Assembly (NCBI RefSeq): GCF_000243215.1
Contig: NZ_JH594596.1
Span: 1,989,094-2,053,093 of the forward strand
Length of the DNA: 64,000 nucleotides
Reading direction: 5' to 3'
Source of the DNA: Odoribacter laneus YIT 12061
GTDB lineage: Bacteria; Bacteroidota; Bacteroidia; Bacteroidales; Marinifilaceae
Part shown: piece by piece, positions 36,861-46,449 of the stretch
Layout of the letters: each line of letters opens with the position of its first letter
How positions within the stretch are numbered: position 1 is the first letter of the stretch
Notes under the pieces: generated by a model
What the model was told of the DNA's origin: nothing
Databases searched by the model: none
Seen by the model: the letters and a program-made list of their open reading frames with translations, nothing else
Position numbers and translations under genes: made by a program

Positions 36861-37955
36861 TTATTTTTCCACACCGAATTTATAAATGCATTTTTGAGTA
36901 TATACCTCTCCTACACCCAATACTACGGACGGGAAGTGAGGTTTATTCGGACTATCCGGGAAATGCTGTGTTTCCAGACAAATAGCACTTCTCTCCGGAT
37001 AAGTAGCTCCGTATTTACCTGCAAAACCTCCCAGCCAATTGCCTGTATAAAGCTGTACGCCTGGCTCTGTTGTATACACTTCCAGGGTACGTCCGCTCTT
37101 GGGATCGACAACCCTTGCAGCAAAAGAAAGCTCTCCCGCTTCTTTTTTATTCAGCACATAACAATGGTCATATCCTTTTCCGAATACTAATTGTTCAAAC
37201 GAATCCTCTATGCGTTCACCGACGATACGAGGGGCCCGGAAATCCATAGGCGTTCCTGACACCGGAGCAATTTCCCCGGTTGGAATCGAAACCTTATCCA
37301 TAGGGGTATAATGATCGGCATTGATGGTCAAGATATGATCGCAAATCGTAGGAGTAGGATCGGCGGTACCCGCTAAATTAAAAAAAGAATGCTGGGTCAG
37401 GTTGATAACCGTCTTTTTATCCGTCATAGCCTGATAAGATATCTCCAAAGCATTCTCATTACTCAGATGATAAACGACTTCTATAGACAAATTCCCCGGA
37501 AAACCTTCTTCCCCGTCCACTGATAAATAATTCAGCTTTAACGTTTGCGAATTCAGTTGTTCGGCATCCCAAACGACTGCATTAAAACCGGTTAAGCCTC
37601 CGTGAAGCGTATTCGGACCATTGTTAATTGCCAAAGTATATTCCTTACCATCTAAAGTAAATTTTCCATCAGCAATACGGTTCCCATACCGGCCTACTAA
37701 TGAACCCAAATAAGGTTCAGGCGTTTTCTGATAATCCTCTAAACTACTATGTCCCAATACGACATCGGCATATTCCCCGTTTTTATCCGGAACCATTACC
37801 GATACGACAAAACCGCCGTAGTTCGTTACAGCAATTTCTACTCCGTTTTTATTTTTCAGTAGGAACAAGTGAGTAACTTTCCCGTTCACCTCCGCCTGAA
37901 AAGCCGTGGGATCCAACTTTATCAAGCTGTCTGACAAAGAATTGTTGTGTGTCAT
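36861..37955 (-). CDS. galM: Aldose 1-epimerase (galactose mutarotase)
   Basis: 364 aa, first gene of the gal run. Conserved residues include 'NGPNTLHGGLTGFN' (substrate His), 'LTQHSFFNLAG' (catalytic His) and the catalytic Glu region 'AICLETQHFPDSPNKPHFPS'. It interconverts alpha and beta galactose, supplying alpha-galactose to GalK. There is no signal peptide, so it acts in the cytoplasm. Confidence 0.95.
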   Translation of the reverse strand: MTHNNSLSDSLIKLDPTAFQAEVNGKVTHLFLLKNKNGVEIAVTNYGGFVVSVMVPDKNGEYADVVLGHSSLEDYQKTPEPYLGSLVGRYGNRIADGKFTLDGKEYTLAINNGPNTLHGGLTGFNAVVWDAEQLNSQTLKLNYLSVDGEEGFPGNLSIEVVYHLSNENALEISYQAMTDKKTVINLTQHSFFNLAGTADPTPTICDHILTINADHYTPMDKVSIPTGEIAPVSGTPMDFRAPRIVGERIEDSFEQLVFGKGYDHCYVLNKKEAGELSFAARVVDPKSGRTLEVYTTEPGVQLYTGNWLGGFAGKYGATYPERSAICLETQHFPDSPNKPHFPSVVLGVGEVYTQKCIYKFGVEK

Positions 37956-38116
37956 AATCTCAAATTTTTAAATAACTGTCATTTTCCCCTATAAATGTGT
38001 GTCCGAGTCCCACAGCCAAATCCGCTCCTTCACTCTTTCCTCCCGACAATTTCGTGCCTATTTTTAACACATTCACATATCCTTGCAAAAATAATCCGTT
38101 TTTAAAGAATAACAAA

Positions 38117-38143
38117 TAAAAAAGAGGCCTTTCGACCTCTTTG
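38117..38143 (-). terminator. Terminator of the sigma factor gene
   Basis: AAAGAGG/CCTCTTT stem with a six-base T run on the minus strand, 105 bp past the stop codon. Confidence 0.7.
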
Positions 38144-38247
38144 ATTTAATATTACGTTATAAATTTTTCATTTTTTCCCCGGAAGTAGTTTATTTTTCAG
38201 CCCGGGAATATTTCTATGGAACTAAAAAGAGAATACGTTCTCAAGCA

Positions 38248-39117
38248 TTACAAATACGTTTTCAATCGTTTCACACAACGGGCTTCTTTCAATTTCCGGA
38301 TTGCTTTCGACTTTACTTGCCGGACCCGCTCACTTGTCAGGGTTAATTTCGCACCGATTTCTTCGAGTGACATCGCCACATAACCGTTTAATCCGTAATA
38401 CATACTGACAATAGTAGCTTCTCTTTCGGTCAGGACAGATAAAGAACGCTCAATGTCTTTTTTTAAAGAATCGTGATTCAAACCGGCTTCCGGAGCTGCC
38501 ATTACATTCTCTGAGGGAATATAAATATCGTACAAATTAATCGCTTCTTCTCCCGTTGTCAACGGAGCATCCATAGAAATAGGTTTATTGGCGATCTTCA
38601 TATTTTCTTTCACATCTTCCGGAGAAATATCCATTTTTTCAGCAATTTCTTCTGCAGTAGGTTCCCGCTGATATTCCTGTTCCAATAAAGTATAAAATTT
38701 ATTTACTTTATTTATCGTACTGATTTTATTCAAAGGCAAACGGATTAAACGGGCATTTTCTGCAATAGCCTGTAATATCGACTGACGAATCCACCAAACA
38801 GCATAAGAAATAAATTTAAATCCTTTGGTTTCGTCAAAACACTCAGCAGCCTTTATCAATCCTAAATTTCCTTCGTTTATGAGATCTCCTAACGTCAATC
38901 CATGATTCTGGTATTGTTTGGCCACCGAAACGACAAAGCGTAAATTACTTAATACCAATCGCTCCCGGGCTTCACTATTTCCCTTTTTAATTTGTTTGGC
39001 CAAACGTGCTTCTTCGTCCGGATTCAATACATGAATTTTCCCGATCTCTTGCAAATATTTCTCTATCGCATAAGATTCACGTCCTGTTATCTGCTTCGTT
39101 ATTTTAAGTTGTCTCAT
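38248..39117 (-). CDS. rpoD: RpoD-family sigma-70 factor (primary or close paralogue)
   Basis: 289 aa, the short form usual in Bacteroidetes, lacking region 1.1. Region 1.2 'YLQEIGKI', region 2 'LINEGNLGLIKAAECFDETKG' and 'YAVWWIRQSILQAI', region 3, and region 4 with the HTH 'SLEEIGAKLTLTSERVRQVKSKAIRKL' are in order. It directs RNA polymerase to TTTG/TAnnTTTG promoters. Region 4 differs from the very conserved Bacteroidetes primary sigma ('LTRERVRQIKEKAIRRL' expected), so it might be a second RpoD-like sigma. Genes on both sides are unrelated. Confidence 0.85.
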   Translation of the reverse strand: MRQLKITKQITGRESYAIEKYLQEIGKIHVLNPDEEARLAKQIKKGNSEARERLVLSNLRFVVSVAKQYQNHGLTLGDLINEGNLGLIKAAECFDETKGFKFISYAVWWIRQSILQAIAENARLIRLPLNKISTINKVNKFYTLLEQEYQREPTAEEIAEKMDISPEDVKENMKIANKPISMDAPLTTGEEAINLYDIYIPSENVMAAPEAGLNHDSLKKDIERSLSVLTEREATIVSMYYGLNGYVAMSLEEIGAKLTLTSERVRQVKSKAIRKLKEARCVKRLKTYL

Positions 39118-39291
39118 AACTATACATACTGTTTAATTAATAAAATTACTCACGAGAAACAGAATTACTGTCCGGGATATAAACAATCACCGTGTATACG
39201 AAAAAAGAAGTGAAAAGTTTCAAAAAAATAAATGTGAGTCTCCGAAAGAAGACAAATCGAAAAATTTAGTCCTGAAAAAAAGTTTCTTTTC

Positions 39292-39322
39292 TTTGGAGTA
39301 ATTAAAAAATTCCATACTTTTG
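39292..39322 (+). promoter_or_regulatory. Promoter of rpmH
   Basis: -33 TTTG (39292-39295), a 19-bp spacer and -7 TACTTTTG (39315-39322). This fits the Bacteroidetes sigma-70 consensus exactly and lies 40 bp before the L34 start. Confidence 0.7.
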
Positions 39323-39362
39323 CAATCCAAAGTTTGAAAATAATATCCAAAAAATAAGTGCA

Positions 39363-39521
39363 ATGAAACGTACATTTCAACCATCTAACAGAAAGAAAAG
39401 AAACAAACATGGTTTCAGAGAGAGAATGTCTACTGCCAGTGGCAGAGCCGTTTTATCGAAAAGAAGAGCTAAAGGGAGGAAAAAATTAACGATCTCTGAC
39501 GAACACAGACATAAGGCTTAA
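39363..39521 (+). CDS. rpmH: 50S ribosomal protein L34
   Basis: 52 aa: the unmistakable '[20 protein letters not shown]' start and '[17 protein letters not shown]' body, with a short extra C-terminal tail 'ISDEHRHKA' typical of Bacteroidetes. It has its own consensus promoter and terminator, and is too short for most ORF lists. rnpA and dnaA do not neighbour it, unlike in many bacteria. Confidence 0.97.
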   Translation: MKRTFQPSNRKKRNKHGFRERMSTASGRAVLSKRRAKGRKKLTISDEHRHKA

Positions 39522-39540
39522 TCCTTAAGAAAGAATATAA

Positions 39541-39572
39541 AAGCTGTCGGTATAAACTGACAGCTTTTTTTA
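39541..39572 (+). terminator. Terminator of rpmH
   Basis: AAGCTGTC/GACAGCTT stem followed by a T run (to 39571), 20 bp past the stop. Confidence 0.85.
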
Positions 39573-39815
39573 TAAAAAATAATATCTTTTTTTCAATACG
39601 CTTATCCCCCGAGAAAACAAGGATTTTTAATTACAGCAAACAGAACTTATTTGGCAGGAATGCAGAAAAGGTTGTAAAAGGTGAAGAAGGAGATTTCAAA
39701 AATAGAAAAGAGATAAAAAATTAAAATAATTCGGGAAAAGACTTACCTTTAAAAGGATTTATCGTATTTTACCAAAATCAAAAAAGAGAGTATTTTTATT
39801 ACCATATAAATCGTT

Positions 39816-39823
39816 TAAATTTG
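39816..39823 (+). promoter_or_regulatory. -7 box before the 245-aa gene
   Basis: TAAATTTG matches TAnnTTTG, 24 bp before the ATG at 39848. It argues for that ATG rather than an upstream TTG lying within the box. The rest of the 326-bp gap after rpmH holds only its terminator. Confidence 0.45.
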
Positions 39824-39847
39824 TGGGATAAACTTTTACATAGAGGG

Positions 39848-40585
39848 ATGGAGAAAGAATTAGAAAAAAAATGGGAAAATATTAGCGAGCTACTGGCACA
39901 AGTAGGATCGAATTTGAATATTCTGGAAGAAGAAGTAGATATCAAAGTCCAAAAAGAATATTTCAATCTCGCGAAAATGTTGTCTACTAATGCCGAAAAA
40001 TACCAAATCCTCTGTAAACAATACCTGGAACAAATAAACGATTTATACGACGAAACTTTACCGCTGGACAAGAAAAAAGAAATGCTGGTAATTCTGGGTA
40101 CTCTCGATGATATTTCGGTTTACCGCGCTATCGAATCTTTTTCCAAATCCGAAGGGGCTTTACAGAAATGGGCAATCATTGCTTTACAGCAATCCCGCAT
40201 GTTGATACAATCCGGATTATTAGATGATCCGGGTATTTTCATCTCCACAGGATTGGGAGGTCAAGGTTCTTTGTTACGCTATTTTTGTGTTTTCCTCCAT
40301 CGCACAGACGAACAATTACAAGAATTCCAACAGCGCATCATCCAGGATGAAATTGAAACAGCCCTTGCTCCTTTAAAAGGAATCATTGAACAAATCGATT
40401 TCTATAAAAGTTATTCTACATCGCTACTCCTTTTACCCTTAGACACCAACCTGAAAAAAACGTTTGAAACAATTATCAATGAATGTAATTTGTATGGAAA
40501 TTTTTTGCACGAAAATATGATTATTACGAATGTAAAAAAGCTATCTGAACAAGAGATCCTGACAATATTGCATAAAAAAAATTGA
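39848..40585 (+). CDS. Unrecognised 245-aa cytoplasmic protein
   Basis: I recognise no family. The ATG at 39848 is chosen because TAGAGGG precedes it closely and a -7 box lies 24 bp upstream. The N-terminal ~90 residues are strongly helical and charged ('ELEKKWENISELLAQVGSN', 'KKEMLVILGTLDDISVYRAI'), likely coiled coil. The rest looks like helical repeats with a hydrophobic 'SGLLDDPGIFISTGLGGQGS' stretch. No signal or membrane segment. It is probably a Bacteroidales-conserved protein of unknown role. Confidence 0.7.
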   Translation: MEKELEKKWENISELLAQVGSNLNILEEEVDIKVQKEYFNLAKMLSTNAEKYQILCKQYLEQINDLYDETLPLDKKKEMLVILGTLDDISVYRAIESFSKSEGALQKWAIIALQQSRMLIQSGLLDDPGIFISTGLGGQGSLLRYFCVFLHRTDEQLQEFQQRIIQDEIETALAPLKGIIEQIDFYKSYSTSLLLLPLDTNLKKTFETIINECNLYGNFLHENMIITNVKKLSEQEILTILHKKN

Positions 40586-41004
40586 CCTTACCTAATATAT
40601 TCTAAGAATGCGACAGCAAAGCCTGAGCTCTTTTCATCCCTTTTATTTTAAAAATTTTAGACGTTCCTTCCGGCAACACCTATCTTTAAATTTCGTAAAT
40701 TTGAAGGTAGAAAACTTTTACAAGGAAGGTGGACAGATAAAACGATAAAAAATACCTCTCAACATTTTGCTATTTTTCACTTTCTTATTCTTTCTGTCCT
40801 GTTTATAAAGTGGTGGTTTTACACAACCATGAGGGAATATTCTATTTCCCGTTGGTACAAATATTTTGATTCAATCGTTTATTCCAGGGACAACGATCCT
40901 TTGTGCACCCTGACATTTGCAGTAACATAAATGTATTCGCAAACTGTCAGTCTTCTTCTGAAAATTGAGTTTTACTTTTCTGTCCTCTACTAATTCGGCG
41001 TTCT
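40586..41004. other. Structured 419-bp region before the HHH/barrel gene
   Basis: A -7-like TAAATTTG lies at 40696-40703, 300 bp before the start codon, implying a long 5' leader. Two hairpins are in it: ACCA..GGGAA/TTCCC..TGGT at 40829-40858, and CTGACA-TTTGC paired with GCAAA-C-TGTCAG at 40910-40950. The latter has a further ACAT/ATGT pair in its loop. No coding potential was seen. Confidence 0.45.
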
Positions 41005-43074
41005 ATGAAAACATTTTTATTTTTCCTGTTTCTTTGCGCTTGTCCTTTATTGCCGCTCTGCGCTCAAGAATCATTGGATATAGAAAAATTATTGGAAACG
41101 AACGATATCCTTCATTCAGAAGAAGGATATGAAGAAATGACCCGCACCTTGCTACACTTACAACGTTATCCTTTGAATATTAACACAGCCGGTTTCGATT
41201 CTCTAAAAATGCTCTTTTTCCTATCAGACAGTCAGATCGACCGTATTCTCAGCTTTCGTAAAAAATACGGGATTTTCCTTTCCCGCCACGAATTGCTACT
41301 GGTAGGAGGCATCGGAAAAAAAGATCTGGAAAACATCTCCCCTTTTATCTGTTTAGGAGAAGTGACAGGCAGAAAACGCCTACAAGCTATCCGAAAATAT
41401 ACTTCTCAGGAAATACTGGCCAAAGCCCGCTCAACTCTTCCCCGCCAGGAAGGTTATAAGTCCTATTCTCCTTCCGCTTTTAAAAGTGAAGCTCAATACC
41501 TGAAAAAACAGGCATCCCGGTTTCAGGGAATTCCTCTGGGTACACTTTTAAAATACAAAATTAAAACGGGTGATCATTGGCAAGCCGGATTAACACTGGA
41601 AAATGATCCGGGGGAAGCTTACTTTACCCGGTATCAAAAAATGGGTTTCGATTTTTTTTCAGCTCATCTTTGTGCCACAACCACCCATTTTTTCCGAAAA
41701 ATCATTTTGGGAGACTATCGGACGCAATGGGGACAAGGTCTCGTTGCCTGGGGAGGCTTTTCCTCCGGTAAATCCTCCTTAGCTCTCGGAAACGAAAAAT
41801 CAGGAAAAGGTTTTAGTCCTCATACCTCCACAGATGAAAACAATTTTTTAAGAGGCGTTGCCCTCTCTTTGCAACCGCTACCTTCTTTGCAAACAGATTT
41901 ATTTTTTTCTTCTAAAAAAACGGATGGAAATAGAATCGATCCCGCTAGCATCAATGAAGAAAATATTTTAACGGCAACACTTTATGAAAGCGGAAACCAC
42001 CGGAATAGTACAGAAAACGAGAAAAAACATCAGCTAAAAGAATGGACAACCGGTCTGTCTTTTCATTGGAATGCTTCAGCTTTTCGAATCGGAATAAATA
42101 CCGTGTATTACAATTTTCAACCGCCGATCAAAAAAGGAGAAAAAATTTATCAGCAATTTAACGATGAGGGGAAAAAACGTTTGTTAACCAGTATCGATTA
42201 TAAAACAAGTTTTCGAAATATTTATTTATTCGGAGAAACAGCTACATGTGAACAACATAGCTGGGCAACCGTAAATGGATTGCGTTTCAGCCTCTACGCA
42301 AATGCCGCGATGAGCGTGATATACAGACGATATGATAAAAACTACGTTTCCCGTTATGCCCACGGATTCGGAGAATATTCCAACACCTCCAACGAAGAAG
42401 GACTTTATATCGGCTTGGACATATCTCCCGTTAAAAACCTAAAAATCAATACCTATTACGATTGGTTCCGCTATTTCAGTCCCCGTTATAATGCTTATGT
42501 ACCGGATGCCGGTCAGGAATTTCTCTTCGAAGCAAATTATACTCTTTCGGATTTTGAACATTTATTCCGGTTCAAAAACGAAAGAAAACCGGAAAATTTC
42601 AACCATACGGATCACACCTATACCGTCTTAAGGGTAAAAAACGAAATACGGTATCAACTGAGTTACCGACCTCTCAAAAAATTGGAATTGCGGACACGCA
42701 TCGACTTTACTTTTTATCGCAAACTACACCTGCGGGAAAAAGGTTATCTGATTCACCAAGACCTTATTTATACCTCCGGAAAGGAAAAATTTAACTTCCA
42801 GCTTCGCCTGGCTTATTTCGATACGGACTCGTACAATACCCGTATCTACAGTTACGAAAATAACGTATTATACGGCTATTCGTTTCCTGCTTATTTCGAA
42901 CGGGGATTCCGGACCTACCTGAATCTGAACTGGAAACTGCACCGGATTTTAACCTTTTATCTAAAAACCGGTTTTACCTATTATCCGGATGCAGATCATA
43001 TCGGCTCATCGGTAACCCGAGTCGAAGGCAATAAACTCTTCGATTTGACTGCTCAGCTCCGCATCCATTTGTAA
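41005..43074 (+). CDS. Helix-hairpin-helix protein with outer membrane barrel
   Basis: 689 aa. A signal peptide (to ~21, '...PLCAQ') is followed by ComEA-like HhH motifs at ~50-120 ('LNINTAGFDSLKMLFFLSDSQ', 'VGGIGKKDLENISPF'). A long beta-rich region to the C-terminus follows (many alternating aromatic strands, last residues 'LFDLTAQLRIHL'), consistent with an outer membrane barrel. This HhH-plus-barrel type is common in Bacteroidetes; the HhH part suggests DNA contact, perhaps uptake, but no function is established. It lies alone with a structured leader. Confidence 0.75.
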   Translation: MKTFLFFLFLCACPLLPLCAQESLDIEKLLETNDILHSEEGYEEMTRTLLHLQRYPLNINTAGFDSLKMLFFLSDSQIDRILSFRKKYGIFLSRHELLLVGGIGKKDLENISPFICLGEVTGRKRLQAIRKYTSQEILAKARSTLPRQEGYKSYSPSAFKSEAQYLKKQASRFQGIPLGTLLKYKIKTGDHWQAGLTLENDPGEAYFTRYQKMGFDFFSAHLCATTTHFFRKIILGDYRTQWGQGLVAWGGFSSGKSSLALGNEKSGKGFSPHTSTDENNFLRGVALSLQPLPSLQTDLFFSSKKTDGNRIDPASINEENILTATLYESGNHRNSTENEKKHQLKEWTTGLSFHWNASAFRIGINTVYYNFQPPIKKGEKIYQQFNDEGKKRLLTSIDYKTSFRNIYLFGETATCEQHSWATVNGLRFSLYANAAMSVIYRRYDKNYVSRYAHGFGEYSNTSNEEGLYIGLDISPVKNLKINTYYDWFRYFSPRYNAYVPDAGQEFLFEANYTLSDFEHLFRFKNERKPENFNHTDHTYTVLRVKNEIRYQLSYRPLKKLELRTRIDFTFYRKLHLREKGYLIHQDLIYTSGKEKFNFQLRLAYFDTDSYNTRIYSYENNVLYGYSFPAYFERGFRTYLNLNWKLHRILTFYLKTGFTYYPDADHIGSSVTRVEGNKLFDLTAQLRIHL

Positions 43075-43133
43075 TCGCATTTTACTCGAGTCGTTTCGGG
43101 GGAAAAACGATATTCCCCCTAATGCATAAATTA

Positions 43134-43296
43134 TCCGGAAAACTTTTTTCAGAGGAGAGACAAACGCTCTGTCGCTGAATAAAACATTGGTTTTTGATAA
43201 AACTATCGATTCAGACCGAAAGCTCGTTTCTCCACCCATCGCCAAACCCGAACCGAGCAAGTACACCACCTTATGCTTCTAAAAAAGTTTTCCGGA
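43134..43296. repeat. 163-bp segment bounded by 16-bp inverted repeats
   Basis: TCCGGAAAACTTTTTT (43134-43149) and its exact complement (43281-43296) bound a stretch with no gene, between the HHH gene and purE, both of which end here convergently. It could be a small non-autonomous element or part of a long terminator structure. Confidence 0.5.
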
Positions 43297-43328
43297 GCCC
43301 CTTTTAAACCGACCTCCTCTCACTAAAA

Positions 43329-43835
43329 TCAATTGGTCTTATAAGTGTACTTTACTTGTGCCAATTCTTTGTTTGCATCTACGATTTTTTTCTTCAAGGA
43401 TTCCTTATAAGAAAGGATTTTCTTTTTTAATTCTGCATCTCCCACAGCTAAGATCTGGGCCGCCAGAATACCTGCATTCATTGCACCATTGATGGCAACT
43501 GTAGCGACAGGAATGCCCGGAGGCATCTGTACAATAGCCAATAAGGCATCCATACCTTCTACGGAAGATTTGATCGGTACTCCAATGACAGGTACAGGGG
43601 TCATCGCTGCAATTACTCCCGGTAAATGAGCCGCCATACCAGCTCCTGCAATAATTACTTCTATTCCTCTTTCTGCCGCATTTTTTGCAAAATCCTCCAC
43701 CTCAGCAGGAGTTCTGTGTGCAGAAAGGGCATTCATTTCAAAAGGGATACAAAAATTATTCAAGACTTCGGCCGCCTTTTCCATCACTGGTAAATCCGAA
43801 GTACTTCCCATAATAATACTAACTTTCGGTGTCAT
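43329..43835 (-). CDS. purE: N5-carboxyaminoimidazole ribonucleotide mutase
   Basis: 168 aa, class I PurE. The active-site signatures 'IMGSTSDLPVMEKA', 'NALSAHRTPAEV' and 'IAGAGMAAHLPGVIAAMT' are present. It converts N5-CAIR to CAIR in purine synthesis. It is divergent from hpt, a purine salvage gene; purK is not in the window. Confidence 0.96.
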   Translation of the reverse strand: MTPKVSIIMGSTSDLPVMEKAAEVLNNFCIPFEMNALSAHRTPAEVEDFAKNAAERGIEVIIAGAGMAAHLPGVIAAMTPVPVIGVPIKSSVEGMDALLAIVQMPPGIPVATVAINGAMNAGILAAQILAVGDAELKKKILSYKESLKKKIVDANKELAQVKYTYKTN

Positions 43836-44048
43836 TATTCTCTGATTTAAAATACAATCTTTTTCTATTTCTCCTTTTCTCCTCCCCTGCTTCTGCCGAT
43901 AAAGCAGCTTCTCCTTCCATTTACCAAAACCGCTTCTGTCTTCCGCCCACTTCTACATCAACGGCTGAAGTCTGCCGACAATCCCCCCACTTCTCCATAA
44001 TGTAAACGTTATTTCTAATCTTTCTGCCGAAATATACCGTAAAAACAT

Positions 44049-44056
44049 TACTTTTG
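44049..44056 (+). promoter_or_regulatory. -7 box before hpt
   Basis: TACTTTTG, identical to the rpmH -7 box, 62 bp before the start codon. The -33 box is unclear. Confidence 0.45.
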
Positions 44057-44117
44057 CACAAAGTAAATAAAAAAAAACAAATCTCAGGTTCCAATAAGAC
44101 ACAAACAGCGTTCGGCG

Positions 44118-44669
44118 ATGAAAAAAGTAAAATTACACGACAAAGAATTCGAACTACTTATTGATGCGGCAACAATCGATCAAGCTATTGCTAAAGTTGC
44201 AAATGAAATCAACAAAGATCTGAAAGATACAAAACCGCTGTTTTTAAGTATATTAAACGGCTCGTTTATGTTTACTTCTGATCTATTAAAACAGATTACT
44301 ATCCCCGGAACTGAAATCTGTTTCATGAGAATCGCTTCTTATGAAGGAACGTCTTCCACCGGGAAAATCAAAGAACTGATCGGCTGTAACGTAAATCTGA
44401 CGGACCGGACAATCGTTATATTGGAAGATATGATCGATTCCGGTAGGTCAATGACTTATTTAATTGACTACCTCAAAGGTAAAAATCCGAAAGCGATCAA
44501 AGTAGCCACTATGTTTTACAAACCCAAAGCCCTCACTCATCCAGTAACAGTCGACTACTGTGCTTTGGAACTTGAAAACGACTTTGTCGTGGGGAGAGGA
44601 CTGGATTACGATGGATTAGGACGCAATTATCCGGATTTATATATTTTAAGCACTGCAACAAATGAATAA
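44118..44669 (+). CDS. hpt: Hypoxanthine phosphoribosyltransferase
   Basis: 183 aa. The PRPP-binding motif reads 'IVILEDMIDSGRSMTYLIDY', and 'LNGSFMFTSDLL' forms the pyrophosphate loop. It salvages hypoxanthine/guanine to IMP/GMP. In many Bacteroidales hpt is followed by adk then obgE; here obgE follows directly after 121 bp and adk is not between them. Confidence 0.93.
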   Translation: MKKVKLHDKEFELLIDAATIDQAIAKVANEINKDLKDTKPLFLSILNGSFMFTSDLLKQITIPGTEICFMRIASYEGTSSTGKIKELIGCNVNLTDRTIVILEDMIDSGRSMTYLIDYLKGKNPKAIKVATMFYKPKALTHPVTVDYCALELENDFVVGRGLDYDGLGRNYPDLYILSTATNE

Positions 44670-44790
44670 GACATTACCGATCATTAATAATATAAATCTC
44701 CCTTGAGGTGAAACATACACTCTAAATAAAAAACGCCTGAAAAGCCTCTTGCCAAGGGGAGACACAAACTCGAAATAAAACCTGAATTTT

Positions 44791-45780
44791 ATGGCTTCAA
44801 CGAATTTCATTGACTATGTAAAAATATTCTGCCGCAGCGGTGCTGGCGGTAAAGGTTCAGCACATTTGCACCGGGATAAGATGACGGCCAAAGGTGGCCC
44901 GGACGGAGGAGACGGCGGAAGAGGAGGCCATGTGATTCTCAAAGGGAACCGGAATTATTGGACCTTAATTCACCTCAAATACCAGCGACATGTTTTTGCC
45001 GGAGACGGAGAAGGTGGAAGTGAAGCCCGTTGCAGCGGAGCTGACGGAGAAGATAAAATTATAGACGTTCCTCTCGGAACAGTTGCCCGCGATGCAGAAA
45101 CAGGAGAAATGATATGTGAGATTACAGAAGATAACAGCGAAGAGGTCCTCGTCAAAGGAGGACGCGGAGGATTAGGAAATTGGAATTTCAAATCGGCCAC
45201 GAATCAGACCCCCCGCTATGCCCAGCCGGGAGAACCCCGAGTCGAACGCACCGTTATCCTGGAATTAAAAGTATTGGCCGATGTCGGCTTAGTCGGTTTC
45301 CCGAATGCAGGTAAGTCGACCCTTCTCTCTGTCGTATCCGCAGCCAAACCGGAAATCGCAAACTATCCTTTTACTACTTTAGTCCCCAACCTAGGGATCG
45401 TTACTTACCGGGACAATCAATCTTTCGTCATGGCCGATATCCCCGGTATCATTGAAGGCGCCCACCTCGGAAAAGGGCTGGGAATCCGCTTTTTACGCCA
45501 TATTGAACGCAATTCTGTACTTTTATTTATGATTCCGGTAGACTCACCGGATATCCACCAGGAATATAAAATCCTACTGAATGAATTAAAGGAATATAAT
45601 CCGGAATTACTGGATAAAAAAAGAGTACTGGCTATCACCAAATGCGACTGTGCCGACACAGAATTAATGACGGAAATGGAATCCGACCTGCCGGATATAC
45701 CTTATGTATTTATTTCTTCCGTGACAGGAGAAGGCATTACAGCACTAAAAGATGAACTGTGGAAAGCATTGAATAACTAA
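44791..45780 (+). CDS. obgE: GTPase ObgE/CgtA
   Basis: 329 aa: the glycine-rich Obg domain (~1-158, '[21 protein letters not shown]') and the G domain (~160-329) with G1 '[11 protein letters not shown]', G3 '[16 protein letters not shown]' and G4 'TKCD'. It lacks the C-terminal OCT domain, as usual outside Firmicutes. It acts in late 50S assembly and the stringent response. Co-directional with hpt. Confidence 0.96.
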   Translation: MASTNFIDYVKIFCRSGAGGKGSAHLHRDKMTAKGGPDGGDGGRGGHVILKGNRNYWTLIHLKYQRHVFAGDGEGGSEARCSGADGEDKIIDVPLGTVARDAETGEMICEITEDNSEEVLVKGGRGGLGNWNFKSATNQTPRYAQPGEPRVERTVILELKVLADVGLVGFPNAGKSTLLSVVSAAKPEIANYPFTTLVPNLGIVTYRDNQSFVMADIPGIIEGAHLGKGLGIRFLRHIERNSVLLFMIPVDSPDIHQEYKILLNELKEYNPELLDKKRVLAITKCDCADTELMTEMESDLPDIPYVFISSVTGEGITALKDELWKALNN

Positions 45781-45784
45781 ATAA

Positions 45785-45826
45785 AACTGTACAAAAAGTC
45801 AAAATTTTGGTTTTTTGTACAGCTTT
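45785..45826. terminator. Bidirectional terminator between obgE and hisIE
   Basis: CTGTACAAAAA (45787-45797) pairs with TTTTTGTACAG (45812-45822). A- and T-rich flanks suit both converging transcripts. Confidence 0.75.
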
Positions 45827-45836
45827 ATCTATCCCA

Positions 45837-46433
45837 TTACTTGTGTCTTTCTCTCAAAACCTCAATTACTTCTTCCAGTCCATATCCTTTCGCTATCAAC
45901 AAAACCAAATAATGATACATTAAATCGGCCGCTTCGTTTAAAAATAAGATTTCATTGTTATCTTTCGCTTCAATGACCAATTCTACAGCTTCCTCTCCGA
46001 CTTTTTGTGCCACTTTATTTATACCGCGGGAGATCAACCGGGCCGTATAAGATTCTTCCGGAGAATCATTTTTTCTCTTCTTCAGATATTCCTGTAAATA
46101 AAAAAGAAAATCCGGATTCTGATTTATCTCTCCCCAACAGGTATCTTTTCCGGTATGACAAACAGTACCAATAGGATCAGCCTTTATCAATAAAGAATCA
46201 TTATCGCAATCGGATAAGATTTCTTTTAAATATAAAAAGTGTCCGCTTTCTTCTCCTTTCGTCCACAAACGCTGACGGGAACGACTGAAAAAACACACTT
46301 TGCCGGACGCCAACGTCCTTTCCAGAGACGTTCTATTCATAAAAGCCTGCATCAGTACGACACCCGTTTTTGAATCCTGTACAATGGCTGGAATTAATCC
46401 TTTTTCATCGAATTTCAATGCTTCTATTTCCAT
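45837..46433 (-). CDS. hisIE: Bifunctional phosphoribosyl-AMP cyclohydrolase / phosphoribosyl-ATP pyrophosphatase
   Basis: 198 aa. The N-terminal HisI domain (~1-105) has the metal ligands in 'DCDNDSLLIKADPIGTVCHTG'. The C-terminal HisE domain (~112-198) is the helical pyrophosphohydrolase ('KVGEEAVELVIEAK'). It catalyses steps 2 and 3 of histidine synthesis. Last gene of the his operon, 16 bp after hisF. Confidence 0.96.
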   Translation of the reverse strand: MEIEALKFDEKGLIPAIVQDSKTGVVLMQAFMNRTSLERTLASGKVCFFSRSRQRLWTKGEESGHFLYLKEILSDCDNDSLLIKADPIGTVCHTGKDTCWGEINQNPDFLFYLQEYLKKRKNDSPEESYTARLISRGINKVAQKVGEEAVELVIEAKDNNEILFLNEAADLMYHYLVLLIAKGYGLEEVIEVLRERHK

Positions 46434-46449
46434 ATATTCGTTTTTAAAA

